Below, one piece after another: positions 21,330 to 33,020 of a stretch of 64,000 bases of DNA. This DNA comes from Chara braunii (Eukaryota; Streptophyta; Charophyceae; Charales; Characeae). The position numbers were made by a program, and so were the translations under genes. The DNA is taken from NCBI GenBank assembly GCA_003427395.1, contig BFEA01000150.1:827396-891395 (forward strand). Direction: 5' to 3'. Below the pieces are notes generated by a model. That model was not told where the DNA came from, did no database searches, and saw nothing but the letters and a program-made list of their open reading frames with translations. Every line of letters starts with the position of its first letter. The stretch's first letter is position 1.

Positions 21330-24300
21330 GAATAATGAAGACGACACATATAAAAAGAAGATAGAAGAAGCAGAGGCAGCAATGGGCCAACACCTGGTCT
21401 CCGATGCATTTTGGGCAAGAGAAAGGATGCGCTGCCAGTGGTTGGTCAAATGGGAGGGAATCCAACTTAACAAACAAAAATTGTGGCTGGAGAGGTGTAA
21501 GATCAACGGTAAGGAAAGGTTGGGCAGAATGATCACAGAGACCTTCACTTTGGTGAAACACCGACCTACTCAACACCGGATGATAAGAAAACTCGCACAT
21601 TCATTCGACCCCAACCTGCGCCGTACTTCTGAAACCATTGGAATGTGCAGTTATGTGGTCACATAGTCTAAGGATATTTTAACATCCCGTAAACATATGA
21701 GAGAGGTCGATAGGGACCTGATGACATCCTTAACTTCTGGGCCAACACGATAGCAAGAATTCCGGTCCAAGGCAGACTGACCCTTGACATACCCATCATG
21801 ACAGAGGAATTGACCCACGCGTCCAGTCGAATGACAAAGAAAAAAACTCTGGGGGAGGATGGTCTCCCTTTCGAATTCTTCCTGAAATTTTGAGACTTGT
21901 TTTGTGCAAATCTAGTTTCCATATATAATGAGGTTGTACTTGGCACTCTCCTTCCGGCTGGCATGACCAAGGGCATCCTTCCACCGTTGTTGAAAAGAAG
22001 GGAGAAAAACAATATCCGTAATTGGCGTCCGATTTCTCTGTTGAACACAGTTTATAAATTGTTGGCAAAAACATTGACCATTAGACTCGTAAATTACTTA
22101 CATGGGAAGTGGGGGCTGATCAGGGCGCATTCATGAAAGGAAGGTCAATCATGGACAACATTGTTACAATAGTAGAGGTCATGGAGGTAATTGCAGATGG
22201 AGAATTGAATATGGCAGTGCTCTTTCTTGATTTAAAAGGCCTACAACCGAGTGAACTGAACTTTCGTCCTGACCTCCCTAAGGCATGTAGGGATAGGGTC
22301 GTTTTACTGTATATGGGTCAAAGCCCTATATTGCTATTTTACAACATCAATTATGGTCAATGACCGTATCTCAGACCCCTTCTCATTGACACGATCCTTG
22401 AGACAAGGGTCCCCGCTGGCCCCTCTCCTGTTTGTTATCCAAATGTATGTCATGCTTAATAACATCAGGCAAAAACCATACATTTCAGATATGCGGGTCA
22501 AGGGCCACACCCAATTTAAAGGTAGTGCCTTAGCTGACGACCTCTCAATAGTTACTAAGAATACGATAGGGTCACTAATTGCAGTGAAAACCATCCTAGT
22601 GGAGTATTACGACCTGTGAGAAACTCACGTTAACTGAAAAAAATCTGTTTTTTTCCTGCCCGATCAATTTAACATTTGCATGGAACTAGGGATGAAGAAG
22701 ATTCATGCAGATTATGTTGAAAGGTTCCTTGGTGTGCAGGTTTCATTGCGGAACTGCGACAAAGTCTAGAATCAGATTCTCCTGGATAGAGTGGAGCAGC
22801 GCATCAAGATGTGGAAGACAACATACGGTCTCTTATTAATGGGGAGAGTTTTGATCCTTAATGCTTCAGTATTCTCTCAACTGTGGCATGCGGGGGGGGG
22901 GGGGAGGGGGGGTATGTCTAAACTGGCATAGGATAAACTGACAACGCTCAAGGACGAAGGGGTTTGGCCCTAGTAGATCCACAACGTAAGAACACTGCAC
23001 TGCTGTGTAAATGGCCAATTAAAGAAACACAAAACACGAAGGACAGATACTAGACTGCATTCGCTGAATATCAATTGGCCAAGGATTGGGACTTGAGTAG
23101 GCGCGAAGACGTATGGATACTCATAATGATGGAACCATACCTTTGTCGGAAATCCAACTCCCCCCTCTGGCAATGAGTGCTACAGGCATGGAGGACATTG
23201 GTACCACAACCAAGGAAGGAACCGATCACGAGAGACGAAGTGCTAAGACAACTATTGTTCGACAATCGATGGATCAAGCAGACGGATGGATCAGTCTTCC
23301 TAGCCTCAGCGGGAAGAGGTAGATTTGACAGAACATGGATAGAGGAACGTAGTTCGCATTGAGGATATTTGGGATGACGTCCAGCTTTGCTGGCACACTT
23401 TCCAAATAGTGAGGAAAAAGTTGGGGAAATTGTGGCATGTAGAGCAAAGACTTTTAGACTGGAATGAGGCAGTACCGCAGGACTGGAAAAAAAAGTTAAT
23501 GATTGGGCAACAAAATTGTGGCGAATGGGGTACATTGACCTTGGCATTGAGTGACATTGATCATGAGTTCCCCAAAATCAGGGATAAGGAAGGCGGCAAG
23601 GTGGAAGTTTGAACAAGGCAACAACAGGCTGGCATCCCGTGCAACATCCTGCAATTCAAGGAGGAGCGTGTGATTGCAGACGGGTGTATGACAGAGGAGA
23701 TTTGGGTATCAATCCGATTTAGTAAGACATGTGTCACCCACCCTGTTTTATGTATGGGAGGGACTCCGCTAAGAAGAATGTGTATTGATGTAGGTTTGTA
23801 TGGATGACCTCAGCTTAGGCGTGACTGTGACTTGCAACAATATATCATCCGATTGGGTACAAACATGTTGAGATTGAAGGGAAGTTCAACTGCTAAACTG
23901 AAGCAACCCATCCATTCTCAGATAATGGTGTTCCTCTCCCACAGACTTACTATCAAGAGATGTGGAAAGTTTATAGATGCATACCAAGTACCAAATGCTC
24001 GTCCTTGGTTTGGCTGTTGGTCCGCAAGGCCCCTTTGGATGCCGAAAGTTTGTTTAACTGAGGTATGGAGGTGGATATCGTCTACCCAATATGCCATCGT
24101 AGTCCAGAATCTATGAGTCACCTATGGGGGGAATGCCCGCTATCGGCTCAGATGAGGAAATGGTGGGCATTATACTTGAAGGAACTAGGACTCAGAGGAC
24201 CAGGCGAAGTGGAATGAGACCTTAGTTGGGTTGTTACTGGCATGCTTCCCGCCACACTTAGATATGGGAAGGTTTGGGGGTATGTCGCAGTCGCCTTCCG

Positions 24301-24560
24301 AGTGGTGGCTATCTGGTGGATAAGGAAAAAAAGAAACTTCATGCTTTAAAAAAAAAATCATGTCAGACGCAGCCTTAAAGAACGGCATGAAAAACATGGT
24401 CCGCTAGATGATCATGGTCGACTGGCGAAGAAAGGTCCTCAACATGCAAAAACCAGAGAGATACAAAACAAAATTATGTTTTTTGCGTTCATGGGCAAAA
24501 AGGAACAGCTTGGCAGCAGTGTCCCTAAACGGCAAGCTGGTATTATCCCGCTGGTTACGA
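21330..24560 (+). pseudogene. LINE-2 ORF2 reverse transcriptase and zf-RVT tail
   Basis: The reverse transcriptase is recognisable from GEDGLPFEFF (21855), NWRPISLLNTVYKLLAK (22020-22070), DQGAFMKGRSIMDNIVT, FLDLKG, RQGSPLAPLLFV (22400-22437) and the ADD active site (LADDLSIV, about 22529-22552). The tail has PICHRSPESMSHLWGECP (about 24085-24140), the CX2C...H...C-type motif, here with the first spacing altered, followed by WWIRKKRNF. There are many stops and frameshifts, and a G-run at 22890-22912 interrupts the middle. Domain order and motifs match LINE-1. Confidence 0.83.
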
Positions 24561-24599
24561 CTACATAATACATGATCTCTTCGCCTAGTGCCACCCTCT

Positions 24600-25021
24600 A
24601 ATGGGGATAAGTCGGTAAGAGGAGAGTAGTAACCCTAGTTAGGGATACCTCGAATATAAGTAGTGGTAATGGACCAATGTAGACCCTTAGCGATGTCGTA
24701 CCTGATCATTCGGTACGACATTTTGTCGCCCATAGTTGGCATCGTATCTCGACTGTAGATCCCGCATTAGAGTTCGAATAGCAAAGAGCATTCTTAAAAG
24801 TGGTTGTCCGATTATTGATCTGTTTCTGTCTTTGATTGAGTTTCATGTTTGATTTGTGATTGTCTTCCTTGGTTCTTGAATTTTGTTAGTTGAGTTAAGC
24901 GCGAGCTTAGTCTCGTAAGCTAAATTGACTAAAGCTGTCAGATGAACACCGGGTCGAATTGTGGGGTCCCGGGCCTCATTGGTTCCCCCTTTTAATATGA
25001 AATGACCTGTAAAAAAAAAAA
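24600..25021 (+). other. LINE-2 3' UTR with perfect hairpin and poly-A
   Basis: A perfect 10-bp inverted repeat, ATGTCGTACC/GGTACGACAT (24693-24702 and 24712-24721), has a 9-base spacer. The stretch ends with GGGTCGAATTGTGGGGTCC and 11 A's (25011-25021). The tail block is shared with LINE-1. Confidence 0.75.
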
Positions 25022-25460
25022 CGTCGTGCCTAGGCAGGAAAACCAAAAACACTCGCCACAACTTGTGTCGACGGTGTGGCGAGTAGTCTGACATATTTTT
25101 CATTCGCCAAGTTTGGCAAGTAAGTGCAAGGAGGCGCCTAGTCACCAAACTTGGTGTATGAAGAGTAGTGCAACCAGACCTTATCTCATCCTTTCGCTAC
25201 TCTATGTACTGAGTGCGGAGGAACACCAACCAAACTTGGAACTCTTCCCATCCCATGGGGTAGGTTGGCACCACAACAGTGGTGTGAGAGCAAGGCTTGT
25301 ATCAGCCCTCATCACGATGATGCAGGGTGGTCTGGCATTGCCGACGGGGGAAACCGGCGATGCTAGTGTCGAGCATCTTTAGCCAGTCTGAGTCACTCGC
25401 ACCTTCCCCTACCCCTCTCCAGCCCCACATTAGTGGTGTCTAATGACCAATATCATTGTT
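25022..25460. other. Anonymous sequence
   Basis: No feature recognised between the LINE-2 tail and SINE-A copy 2. Confidence 0.5.
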
Positions 25461-25469
25461 GCATAGCAA

Positions 25470-25645
25470 CCAACAATATTGGCCAACTTGAAGGTCTGGC
25501 CAATGCTGGCTTGGAGGGCCAACGGGTTATCTTTAGCTGGTAGAACACCAAGCTTACCCAAGCACGTACGTGAGGCCAGTGGGGATTGAACCCATGACCT
25601 TCTGAATGCAACGTATGTGCCTTACCAACTGAGCTTTCGAAAGCC
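25470..25645 (-). repeat. SINE-A copy 2, tRNA-derived
   Basis: On the minus strand an A box (AGCTCAGTTGGTA, 25635-25623) and a B box (GGTTCAATCCCC, 25592-25581) are spaced as in a tRNA. The head shares AAGGCACA, GCATTCAG, GGTTCAATCCCCA and TGGCCTCA with copy 1 at 1008. The bodies beyond the tRNA part are not clearly alike, so these may be two subfamilies with a common head. Confidence 0.72.
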
Positions 25646-25649
25646 GAGT

Positions 25650-26770
25650 GCAAACAGGCCTGACGCAGAACCAAGGGTCTCACCAGAAACTGCTGATTTT
25701 CACAAGGGGGAGTGCAAACAGGGCCGATCTCGATATCTGTCGGAACTTTTTTGCCTTAATTATTGCCACCGTTTTCTTTAACCTTACAAACTCATGTTGT
25801 GCCTCCCTCCTTTCATTAAGTTCCCCCAGTCTTATTTCCAAGAGAGAATTTCAACCTCCTCTTGATGTGATTTGACTATTATGTTGCACTTTTACGTTGT
25901 CTCACATAGAAAGACTCGTCACAATGTTAAGGTGGCATATAAGGAGGCTCATAATAAAAGAAATGTGAACAACTGGAAGAAGAAAGAGCTTGAAGAATAC
26001 GTGAGAAGAAGAAATGAGAAGATTTTTAAAAGCAACTTATGTATGTCTTGAATGCCAAGTTGAACTCGTTTGCCTGGTACTGCTTGGCGATAAAAATATT
26101 GAATTAAATAAAAATGAAATTGAGATGATAAAGATCGAATACGCAATGTTGCCACAATTGAAAATGTCAATTGTAACTACTATACCATTTTCATCTCAAG
26201 ATGTTGTATAAAAATTGTAGAAGGAGCAAGAGGCAACGAAGGTTAAATTGTACATTGCTTTAGCCTCTCCAAAGTGGATTGAGATAACAAAAGCAAAGAT
26301 GACTCATGTACGATTGGAGCGGAAAAAACTCGATATAAAAATACAGACATGGAAAAATGAGGTTCTATGATCAAAGACTACGAGGAACTGCATTGCAATC
26401 GAGTCACCTGATGCACAATGCTTATCAGTACAACGGTCGACTTCTATCAAATCTTCGATGGGCGTGCAAGGACCGAATGGTAAACGAATAAGGGTTGTTA
26501 GGAACAGACATGGCGGACAATCAAATGATGACGGTCGAAAATGAAGCCATGCAGCATATTTCCTATGACAATTGCTTCGATAATGAAAGTGGAAGTTTAC
26601 TCTCAAACAGTCGTCGCAAATCAACCAAAACGTCAAATCTCAAACGAAAGGTTAGTACGAGAAACATCAAAACAAACTGTAGCCTTTCGTATCATCAAGC
26701 CAACACACGATCAATAACTATCAGATCATTCAACACGCAAGAATCTCACAACCATTCAGATGTAGGCAAA
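25650..26770. other. Anonymous, possibly decayed coding sequence
   Basis: A lysine-rich reading with frame breaks (about 26010-26370, for example KVKLYIALASPKWIEITKAK) is suggestive of old coding sequence but matches nothing I recognise. I assign no function. Confidence 0.3.
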
Positions 26771-26773
26771 TAT

Positions 26774-26776
<3 letters not shown>

Positions 26777-26840
<64 letters not shown>
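26777..26840. repeat. GA microsatellite
   Basis: About 64 bases of uninterrupted AG dinucleotides; the clean ER-repeat translation across it is an artefact. Confidence 0.97.
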
Positions 26841-26844
<4 letters not shown>

Positions 26845-26979
26845 CGAATGAAGGTAGGAGCAAGGATAGTCGACACAAGATATTAATAAATCTCATAATT
26901 CTTCTGAATGAGATGCTAACGAAAAAACATCATTGAAGGGGAGATATCGACGGAGAGTATCCATGTGGCGTGATGACCT

Positions 26980-27006
26980 GACTAGTTTCGGATGACCACC
27001 CATCAG
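26980..27006 (-). ncRNA. Hammerhead-like core, candidate
   Basis: The minus strand reads CTGATGGG, a short arm, then CCGAAAC and TAGTC. This follows the hammerhead order CUGANGA - stem II - GAAA - stem III - NUH, with one change in the first box (GATGG instead of GATGA) and a weak stem II. No stem I partner is evident nearby. It is probably a decayed ribozyme of the kind carried by Penelope-like elements and retrozymes, or a chance match. Confidence 0.35.
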
Positions 27007-27059
27007 CCTTCTTCAGGGGCGTTCGCTAAGGTGACAATGAAGAAAATTGTTATAATTAT

Positions 27060-29035
27060 ATCATAAAGATGTACTAGAGGGAAGCCACTGATAATCACAT
27101 CAACTTCACGAAATCACATCACCGTGTCAAAACAACTACAAGCGTCAGGAGATCAAACCATCCAGATCACTACTTATAGTTGACACTTTCGACAGAAACC
27201 CAATTGTTCAAAAAGATGGGGTACGAAGAGGATAAAATATGCCTAATCAGAAAAGCGAGTACCAAAAAGGACTCAAGGGTTAAAATAGGCCCATAGTACC
27301 CTCATAATAGGCCATGGCCCATGTGCTAGTTCGCAGCTCGTCAGGGGTATGTTTTATACCCCTGAGTTGATTTCGTCATGGTTCCCCCGGTTGTCCTTTT
27401 GACGGTACTTGGAAAGGTGGTGAATTTGTTGGGGGGCAATTCAGAAGGGATTGGGCAGTGTTGCTTGTAGAGGACCGATAGGTGCCTGTAGGAGGCCGAG
27501 GAGGCCGCGGTCCTTGAGTTGAACGTATCGAAATCGAAACGGTGTGGGTCCACTTTTCTCGAAAGGGAACTTCGAATAGACCACATCCACGTTGTATTCG
27601 AATACAACACATTTCTTTTCTATTCGAATTTGGAAAAGAAAAAACTCGTGTATTCGCATATAACATTACCTCCTCGCGACTGACATGTTGCATGTTGCAG
27701 GGCTCTCTCTCTCACACACATACACACGCACAGTGAAAGAATGACGAAACAGTATGGCGTAGTCATGCTTTTTTTGAGTGTATGGCGAATATGATAACAC
27801 ACACATACACATGCACTCAATTACTTTCACATATACACTTGACCACACGCACAAAAACACATTTTCCCCCCCTCCCCCCAAAAAGTTATGCCTCAACCCA
27901 CTAAAGAAGGTGATATGTGCATCCCCCTATAGTGGACTTACAAAATGCTCCTGTCCATTACCGGGGAGCAGCGCCTACTGGAAGCCAGATCCTCATGGCA
28001 AGTCAATGGAACCGTGCCCTGCAGGTTGATTGTAGCACTTTTTGGGCCTCACTTTTCTTTTTTTTGCTGGGTGTGCTGACGCACAGACAGAAAAGTTGAA
28101 GGCGTTCCCAAATTTTCTTGATAGCGACTTGAAAAAATAGAAAAAAGTATAATTGTAGTGATTAATCTTTCCCTAGCTAGCGATTCTATGGCCTTTGCTT
28201 TTCTCCGAGTATATTAGATTGCTTTGGCTTTGAGAGATCGATCATCAAAAGCTCCGGAAGATGTCAGATTCCATTATCAATTCGAAAAGACTTCACTTTT
28301 CATTCCCATTGACAATAAATCTCGTTATGCTTTTGCCTGAACCTGGGTTGGAAGGGGTTCTCTTCCACTGTTGGTGCCCACGTCTGCTGTCCGGTCAGGT
28401 TCGTCACTTGCTCAAGCAGAGAGTGATAGGGCCTCGTTCGACACCACTTAAAATCAAGGGTTGAAGGAAAACTCTTTGTTTCATCCCTCCTTAATGACAC
28501 CGCCGTAATATTTTCACTTTCCTTCTCTTAAGTGCGCATCGTTGAAACTCAAGTGCGCCTCGGTGGGGCAAAATCACACTTGAACTCAAGGTACCTTGAG
28601 TACAATTGCAAACGGATACCTCCGAGCACTTCAAGTGTTTTTTTTTTTTTTTTTTTTCGTTTTCTCCAGAAGGCGATCCTGGTACAGGATTAGTCAAGTT
28701 GTGGGTTTCGGTTTCATGTGCAGCTTGTTTAAGGGTTTCCTCAAGTGTATGTCGAACCATAAATCGAGTTAGTGTAAATTAATCACAATTTCTGGTTCAC
28801 GGCGCACCCTAATCACAAAATCATGGTTAATTTTCACTACAAGAAATCTTCGTTCCATGTGCACGAGACGCCACCCTTTAAATTGGCACCCTTGAAACGA
28901 AAACACCTTGGGCCCCCATTTCACGGGGAGCTGGTCGGTGCCACGAAATCCAGTAGTGCGGCCCCCGGACGAAATGATGTCCGTCTTCACGCAGGCCCAC
29001 TCGCCTGAGGGACCGGTGCGGGTACCGCCGACGGA
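27060..29035. other. Anonymous sequence with simple repeats
   Basis: CA-rich simple sequence lies at about 27705-27850. A perfect 18-bp palindrome (ACTCAAGGTACCTTGAGT) lies at 28584-28601, and a T run at about 28637-28658. No gene is supported. Confidence 0.5.
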
Positions 29036-29039
29036 GGAA

Positions 29040-29960
29040 AGCGACAGCGCCATTTTTCAAATTTTGAATTTTCGGTAGCCAAGGTGTCGTGGTGACCGCG
29101 ACTGTGAAATCCCCATGTCCAGTCGCTGAATACTCGCCATCTTCACTCCTTCGTGCATGTGCAAGCGGGCGCAGTTAACCGGAGTGTCCAGTTTGTCGTT
29201 GCCAAAGGCAACTCCAGGGGTTTTAAAGCGGAGTTTGAAGGGTGAGACGGGGGTTAACGCCATGGCTTTATGCGGCGAGGAGAGCACGGTGTCAGTGCGA
29301 ATACCCTTACAAGGGTGTCCGCCTTGGGTTTTGCAAGCGACAGAAAATAAATTTGGTCTAAAGGTTAAATATACCGCGAGTGGCGCGGTTGTGTTTGTGT
29401 TTGTGCTGACTGAATGGTTGACTAAGAATAGAGAGTGTATGGGTGCGCACACTTAAGGCGCGCGCGATCCTCCTTCTGTTGATGATTGTAGAGCCGACAC
29501 GGTGGCCGGCCAAATTTTTAGTCCTGGTTGTACTAGGATTAAAAAATATTTTCTCTCTTGATTGGTGTGCTTGCCTGTGACTTATGTGTATGTCGAAGGG
29601 CGGCATCGACGACAATGCGGCTTCGAAACGTTTTAGTAGGTCCGCGCGTCACGCACTACCCGCTTATGTAGGTATCCGTCAATACTAGACTCAGCCTTGG
29701 GTCTAGCACTATTGGTTAACGGTATCAAACTTTCATCAAAGAGATTCAGGGATCGAAACCGAGAGGCGACAACGCGTGAATATCAGAGTAGCGAGAAGGG
29801 ACCGAGGGGTCGAGGGCCCGACGGGGCTATCCCCCTTGGTTTTGTCGTTAGATGCGTCGGAACGGTACAAACAGTTCCTTTTCCTCGTCCATCATCTTCG
29901 GATGGTTAAAAGGTTCTTAACATTTTATTATTTATCGTTTATTGTTGCATTATTATTATG
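29040..29960 (+). repeat. Composite repeat SINE-B plus R, copy 2
   Basis: R is in sense orientation, with GTCAGTGCGAATACCCTTAC at 29291-29310 (reverse complement of the 17.87 kb copy) and CGCGCGATCC around 29460. It is followed by the tRNA-like head TCTAGCACTATTGGTTAACG (29702-29721), a B-box-like GGGATCGAAACC, then CTATCCCCCTTGGTT (29827-29841) and a TTATT-rich tail (29918-29959). The extent of R before 29290 is less certain. Confidence 0.7.
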
Positions 29961-31199
29961 CTCTGACATTCCTTGACTCAGACGCAAACGCCGAGTTTAG
30001 GGGTCGTCACGACAGTCAAGGAGCTTGAGCACACGCCTCTTTTTGGCGGGGCGCTTGAATTTTCTCGTGTTCGAGATATTGACAAAGTTCTTTTATCCGA
30101 TCCGTCTTGAAAATATGGGCCGATGAGTTCAATGCATATGCGAGTCAGAGGGAGAAGCAGGAAAAAAAACACGGCACAGTGAGGCGAGGTCATTGTAGCA
30201 GGTTGTCCCAGCAGAGGTGTTCACACGACACGGAACTCTTACCACTTCGGTCTTCAAAGTTCTCATTTGAATATACGCTACTACCACAAAGATCTGCGCC
30301 GGGCCGTTTTACATAGGCCTGCGCTTGGGCATATAGCAGACCCGCGCCCTCGGCTCCGCGGCCTGCTATGAGCAGTTGGGGTAGGCTTTGACCGCTAAGA
30401 GGGTGAAGGGGTGACGGGGCCTGATTGAAGGAGGCGGGGCCAAGGGAAACCTAGAGGAGAATGTGACGGAGGTTAGGGCGATAGTAGCCGAAGCAGGCCG
30501 GTCGTCAGCCTCCGGGTATAGGGGCGAAAGACTTATCGGACCACGCTGTAGCTGATCTTTCCCAAGGTCTCCCTCGGGCTGGTCGGAGTAGCTGGAGAAG
30601 CCGCTACGCTAAGGCGCTGGCGGACCAAGTGAAGGAAGTGAGAGGCAACGGGCAAAGAAGGGGACGCGGCAACGAAAATGAGGAGTGGGAGGAATGGACC
30701 CGGGCGTGATTTTGCGTTGGGTACATTCGACAAAGGAAGGGCGGAGATGGCGAAATGGTGAGCCGGGGCGCAGCGGAAAAGGGGGAGCGCTTGCAATACT
30801 TCATGGTTTTAGACAAGTAGAAAATGGTTTTGGGGTTTTTGACTCTGGCGAGATGATTGGCGCTGTTAATTTTAGAGTTAGAGTGAACGAGAAAGAGTTA
30901 GAGTAAAAAGGGGTTGCATGAAGCTATGGCGGATGGGGGAATGGCGAGAGAGAAGAAATGAAGTATCGCCTATTACTCGAAGAGATCGAGCAGAAGAAGG
31001 CTCTACTTCGGGGTTTTTTACTATGGTGACCCTAAATCTGAGGCTAGTTTTAGTAGAATGTTAGTAGGTTAAGAGTTACTAAGAAAAACAAGCTGTGCGG
31101 GAGTGTCGAGAAAGTAACTATGGAGGAAGAGAGAAAAAAATATTGGATTTCGGTCGCTTCTTGGCCGATCTCAACAAGTAGAGGCTCTAACTAAAGGTC
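29961..31199 (-). repeat. Composite-repeat module left of the Penelope-like element
   Basis: Non-coding. The segment 29945-30130 matches 43030-43200, for example GACTCRGACG, GAGCTTGAGCAC/GAGTTTGAGCAC and GTGTTCGRGAT. The segment 30300-31199 is GC-rich then purine-rich and resembles 43330-44200. The same module continues to the right of the Penelope-like element at 38224-38640, so that element inserted into it. Confidence 0.55.
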
Positions 31200-31215
31200 T
31201 TAGGGAGGGTGACTT

Positions 31216-32368
31216 GAGCGAACGGACATTGGGACAGGGGTCGTGGACTTCTTGGAAACCCGGTTGCTCGTTATCGGCGAATCATCCCTGGTGATGTCAC
31301 ATAAGTTTAAGAATGCGGACTCGATCTAGGACAATGGTTCCCTGAGATTTCGCACGTACAAAGATTTTGCCTCCTTCGGGCCTCGTGTGGAGAAATTTTC
31401 CACGGTTGCTAACACCATCCTCAGAATTTCGAATCTCCAACAAGGTGGGGGTTACTTTCTTGAATATACTCTGCCTTGCCGAGGAACTCTGAAAGACGAA
31501 CTACCCTGATAAAGTTGTGCTTGCAAGACTGAATTGGATGCATCGCCGGGATAACAGTAAGTTCTGGAAAGATATGGCCTGTTTGGTCGAAATCAGGCTC
31601 GCCGAAAGATAGTCCGAACATTATGATAGGTTTCTCTGCGATTGGTGCACCTTTCGAAAATTTGCTGACTTCTGCATATCACAGAGGCATATGGCGCCTG
31701 GCTGTGCAGACCACGTGTGGCGTGCAGGAGTGGGCTGTCCCAATGGGGAAGGTTTTTGGCAGGGTGGTGCGGTTAGGCTCTATGAGGTTAATCTGTACCC
31801 GTTCATGTTTTAGGGACCACGTTTGTTTTTGGCTTGAATTACCTGGCATAAACTGGGTAAGCGAGGACAGCAGTATGGTCGGGTCGCTTACGTTACAAAT
31901 ATTTTACTGCCTGTCTCGGATCGACAGACTTTGTTTGTTTCCGGAGATTTCGTTGGTAGTCCAATTTTTTTGGGAACGCCAGGAATCCCTCATATATTTT
32001 TTCGACGGCAAAATTGAGAAGGTTAGGCTGTCCTGCAACAGGGTACTGAAGGACCAATGGGTAGAGGCAAGAAATCCAGGTAGATGAATACACCAGCTGA
32101 AGTGTGTCGCCTGGGATGCCCGCAGAAGACGGGCCAAGTACTGAGTCGGCTTCTGCTCGATTAAGTAGCGAAACATATATATATATATATATATATAGAG
32201 TAGTAAGTTAGTGTGATTTCCTCAGCCTGAGTGGCGGATGAGTAGAAGGGTTGAGATGCCTCAGCGGTGTGCTGTCGAGGTGTGAAGGGGGGAAGTTGAA
32301 GTCGCCATGATATTGAAACGCACATCTTCTTCTTCTTAAGTCGTATCCATTATTGTGTGATTATCTCT
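31216..32368 (+). repeat. 5'-truncated upstream copy (pseudo-LTR) of the Penelope-like element
   Basis: It matches 37043-38207 over its whole length, by eye roughly nine bases in ten, including the C-terminal coding tail, the TA microsatellite (32172-32199 here, 38003-38038 in the full unit) and the end GATTATCTCT. It begins inside the reverse transcriptase thumb region. It ends at 32368, where the full unit starts at once with ATGATACGCAGCC. Confidence 0.9.
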
Positions 32369-33020
32369 ATGATACGCAGCCTCACATTCAACCTTGCAAT
32401 GACTTGGGCATGAATCTGAGGTGCTGAATTTCTCGCGAGATCGTGCTGGTTTATTACCATCTGTGTATTACTATTTATTTCACTTCCATTGGTCTTTATC
32501 CAATTTTACCTGTTTTACCTGGGTTTCTTACTCGGTGCGTTGATTCCATCAATATCGATTGCTACGTATGATGTCGAGCGTGTAACTGTTGTGGATGGTG
32601 TCCCGATCGGTCACTCTCCTTGTTGAGAGGGGTTCTTTCAGGCAATGTCGGGCCTATCGAGTGGAATTGATGGTGGTTGTAGCAGTGCACGCCTTCGCAC
32701 GAGCGCTTCAAGGGGATTCTCCAACTGAGATTAGGGGTGCGGTGACGTGGCCCCTCGCTCGGAGGGACGATGTTCTCAGCGCGCACGCACCGACGGGTGG
32801 TTATCTTGCACATTAACGCTCTAGACGACGGGAGGGCGCCTCCTAAGGTATCGATAAACGCGTCTTCGATCGACGTGGAAGACCGGCGGTGGTGACGTGT
32901 CTCATGTTCTGGCGTTTTCGATCTTCAGATCTGTAGATCGGCACCAAGTATAGCGAAGTGAAGCATAAGATTGGCCTCGGCCTTGATTGGATATTGTTCG
33001 CCTTCTCCGTACTAAGTCGT

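Larger units (their letters stand above)
18112..25021 (+). mobile_element. LINE-2: decayed non-LTR retrotransposon
   Basis: The plan is the same as LINE-1: ORF1 (18112-20640), ORF2 (from about 20670) with a residual endonuclease start, reverse transcriptase and a zf-RVT-like tail, then a 3' UTR and poly-A at 25011-25021. ORF1 is the best-preserved reading frame in this element. Most of the endonuclease region is missing and replaced by a local array of short repeats (20718-20990). The upstream region (17960-18111) shows no clear boundary, and I could not identify a target-site duplication. Confidence 0.9.

Noticed and set aside
26495-26851. 118-codon frame ending in an ER repeat
   Set aside because: Nearly a third is the GA microsatellite, and the rest matches nothing and has no neighbours that support it.
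31623-32087. 154-codon frame repeated at 37443-37916, looking like a conserved second gene of the Penelope-like element
   Set aside because: It is an alternative frame over the reverse transcriptase C-terminus (CDWC...CADH in the real frame) and the 3' UTR; its conservation is explained by the DNA duplication.
32130-32180. CTGAGTCGG...GCGAAAC before the TA run of the Penelope-like element as a hammerhead
   Set aside because: The first box is CTGAGTC, not CTGANGA, and no convincing stem II or cleavage triplet could be placed; the position is suggestive but the core is missing.
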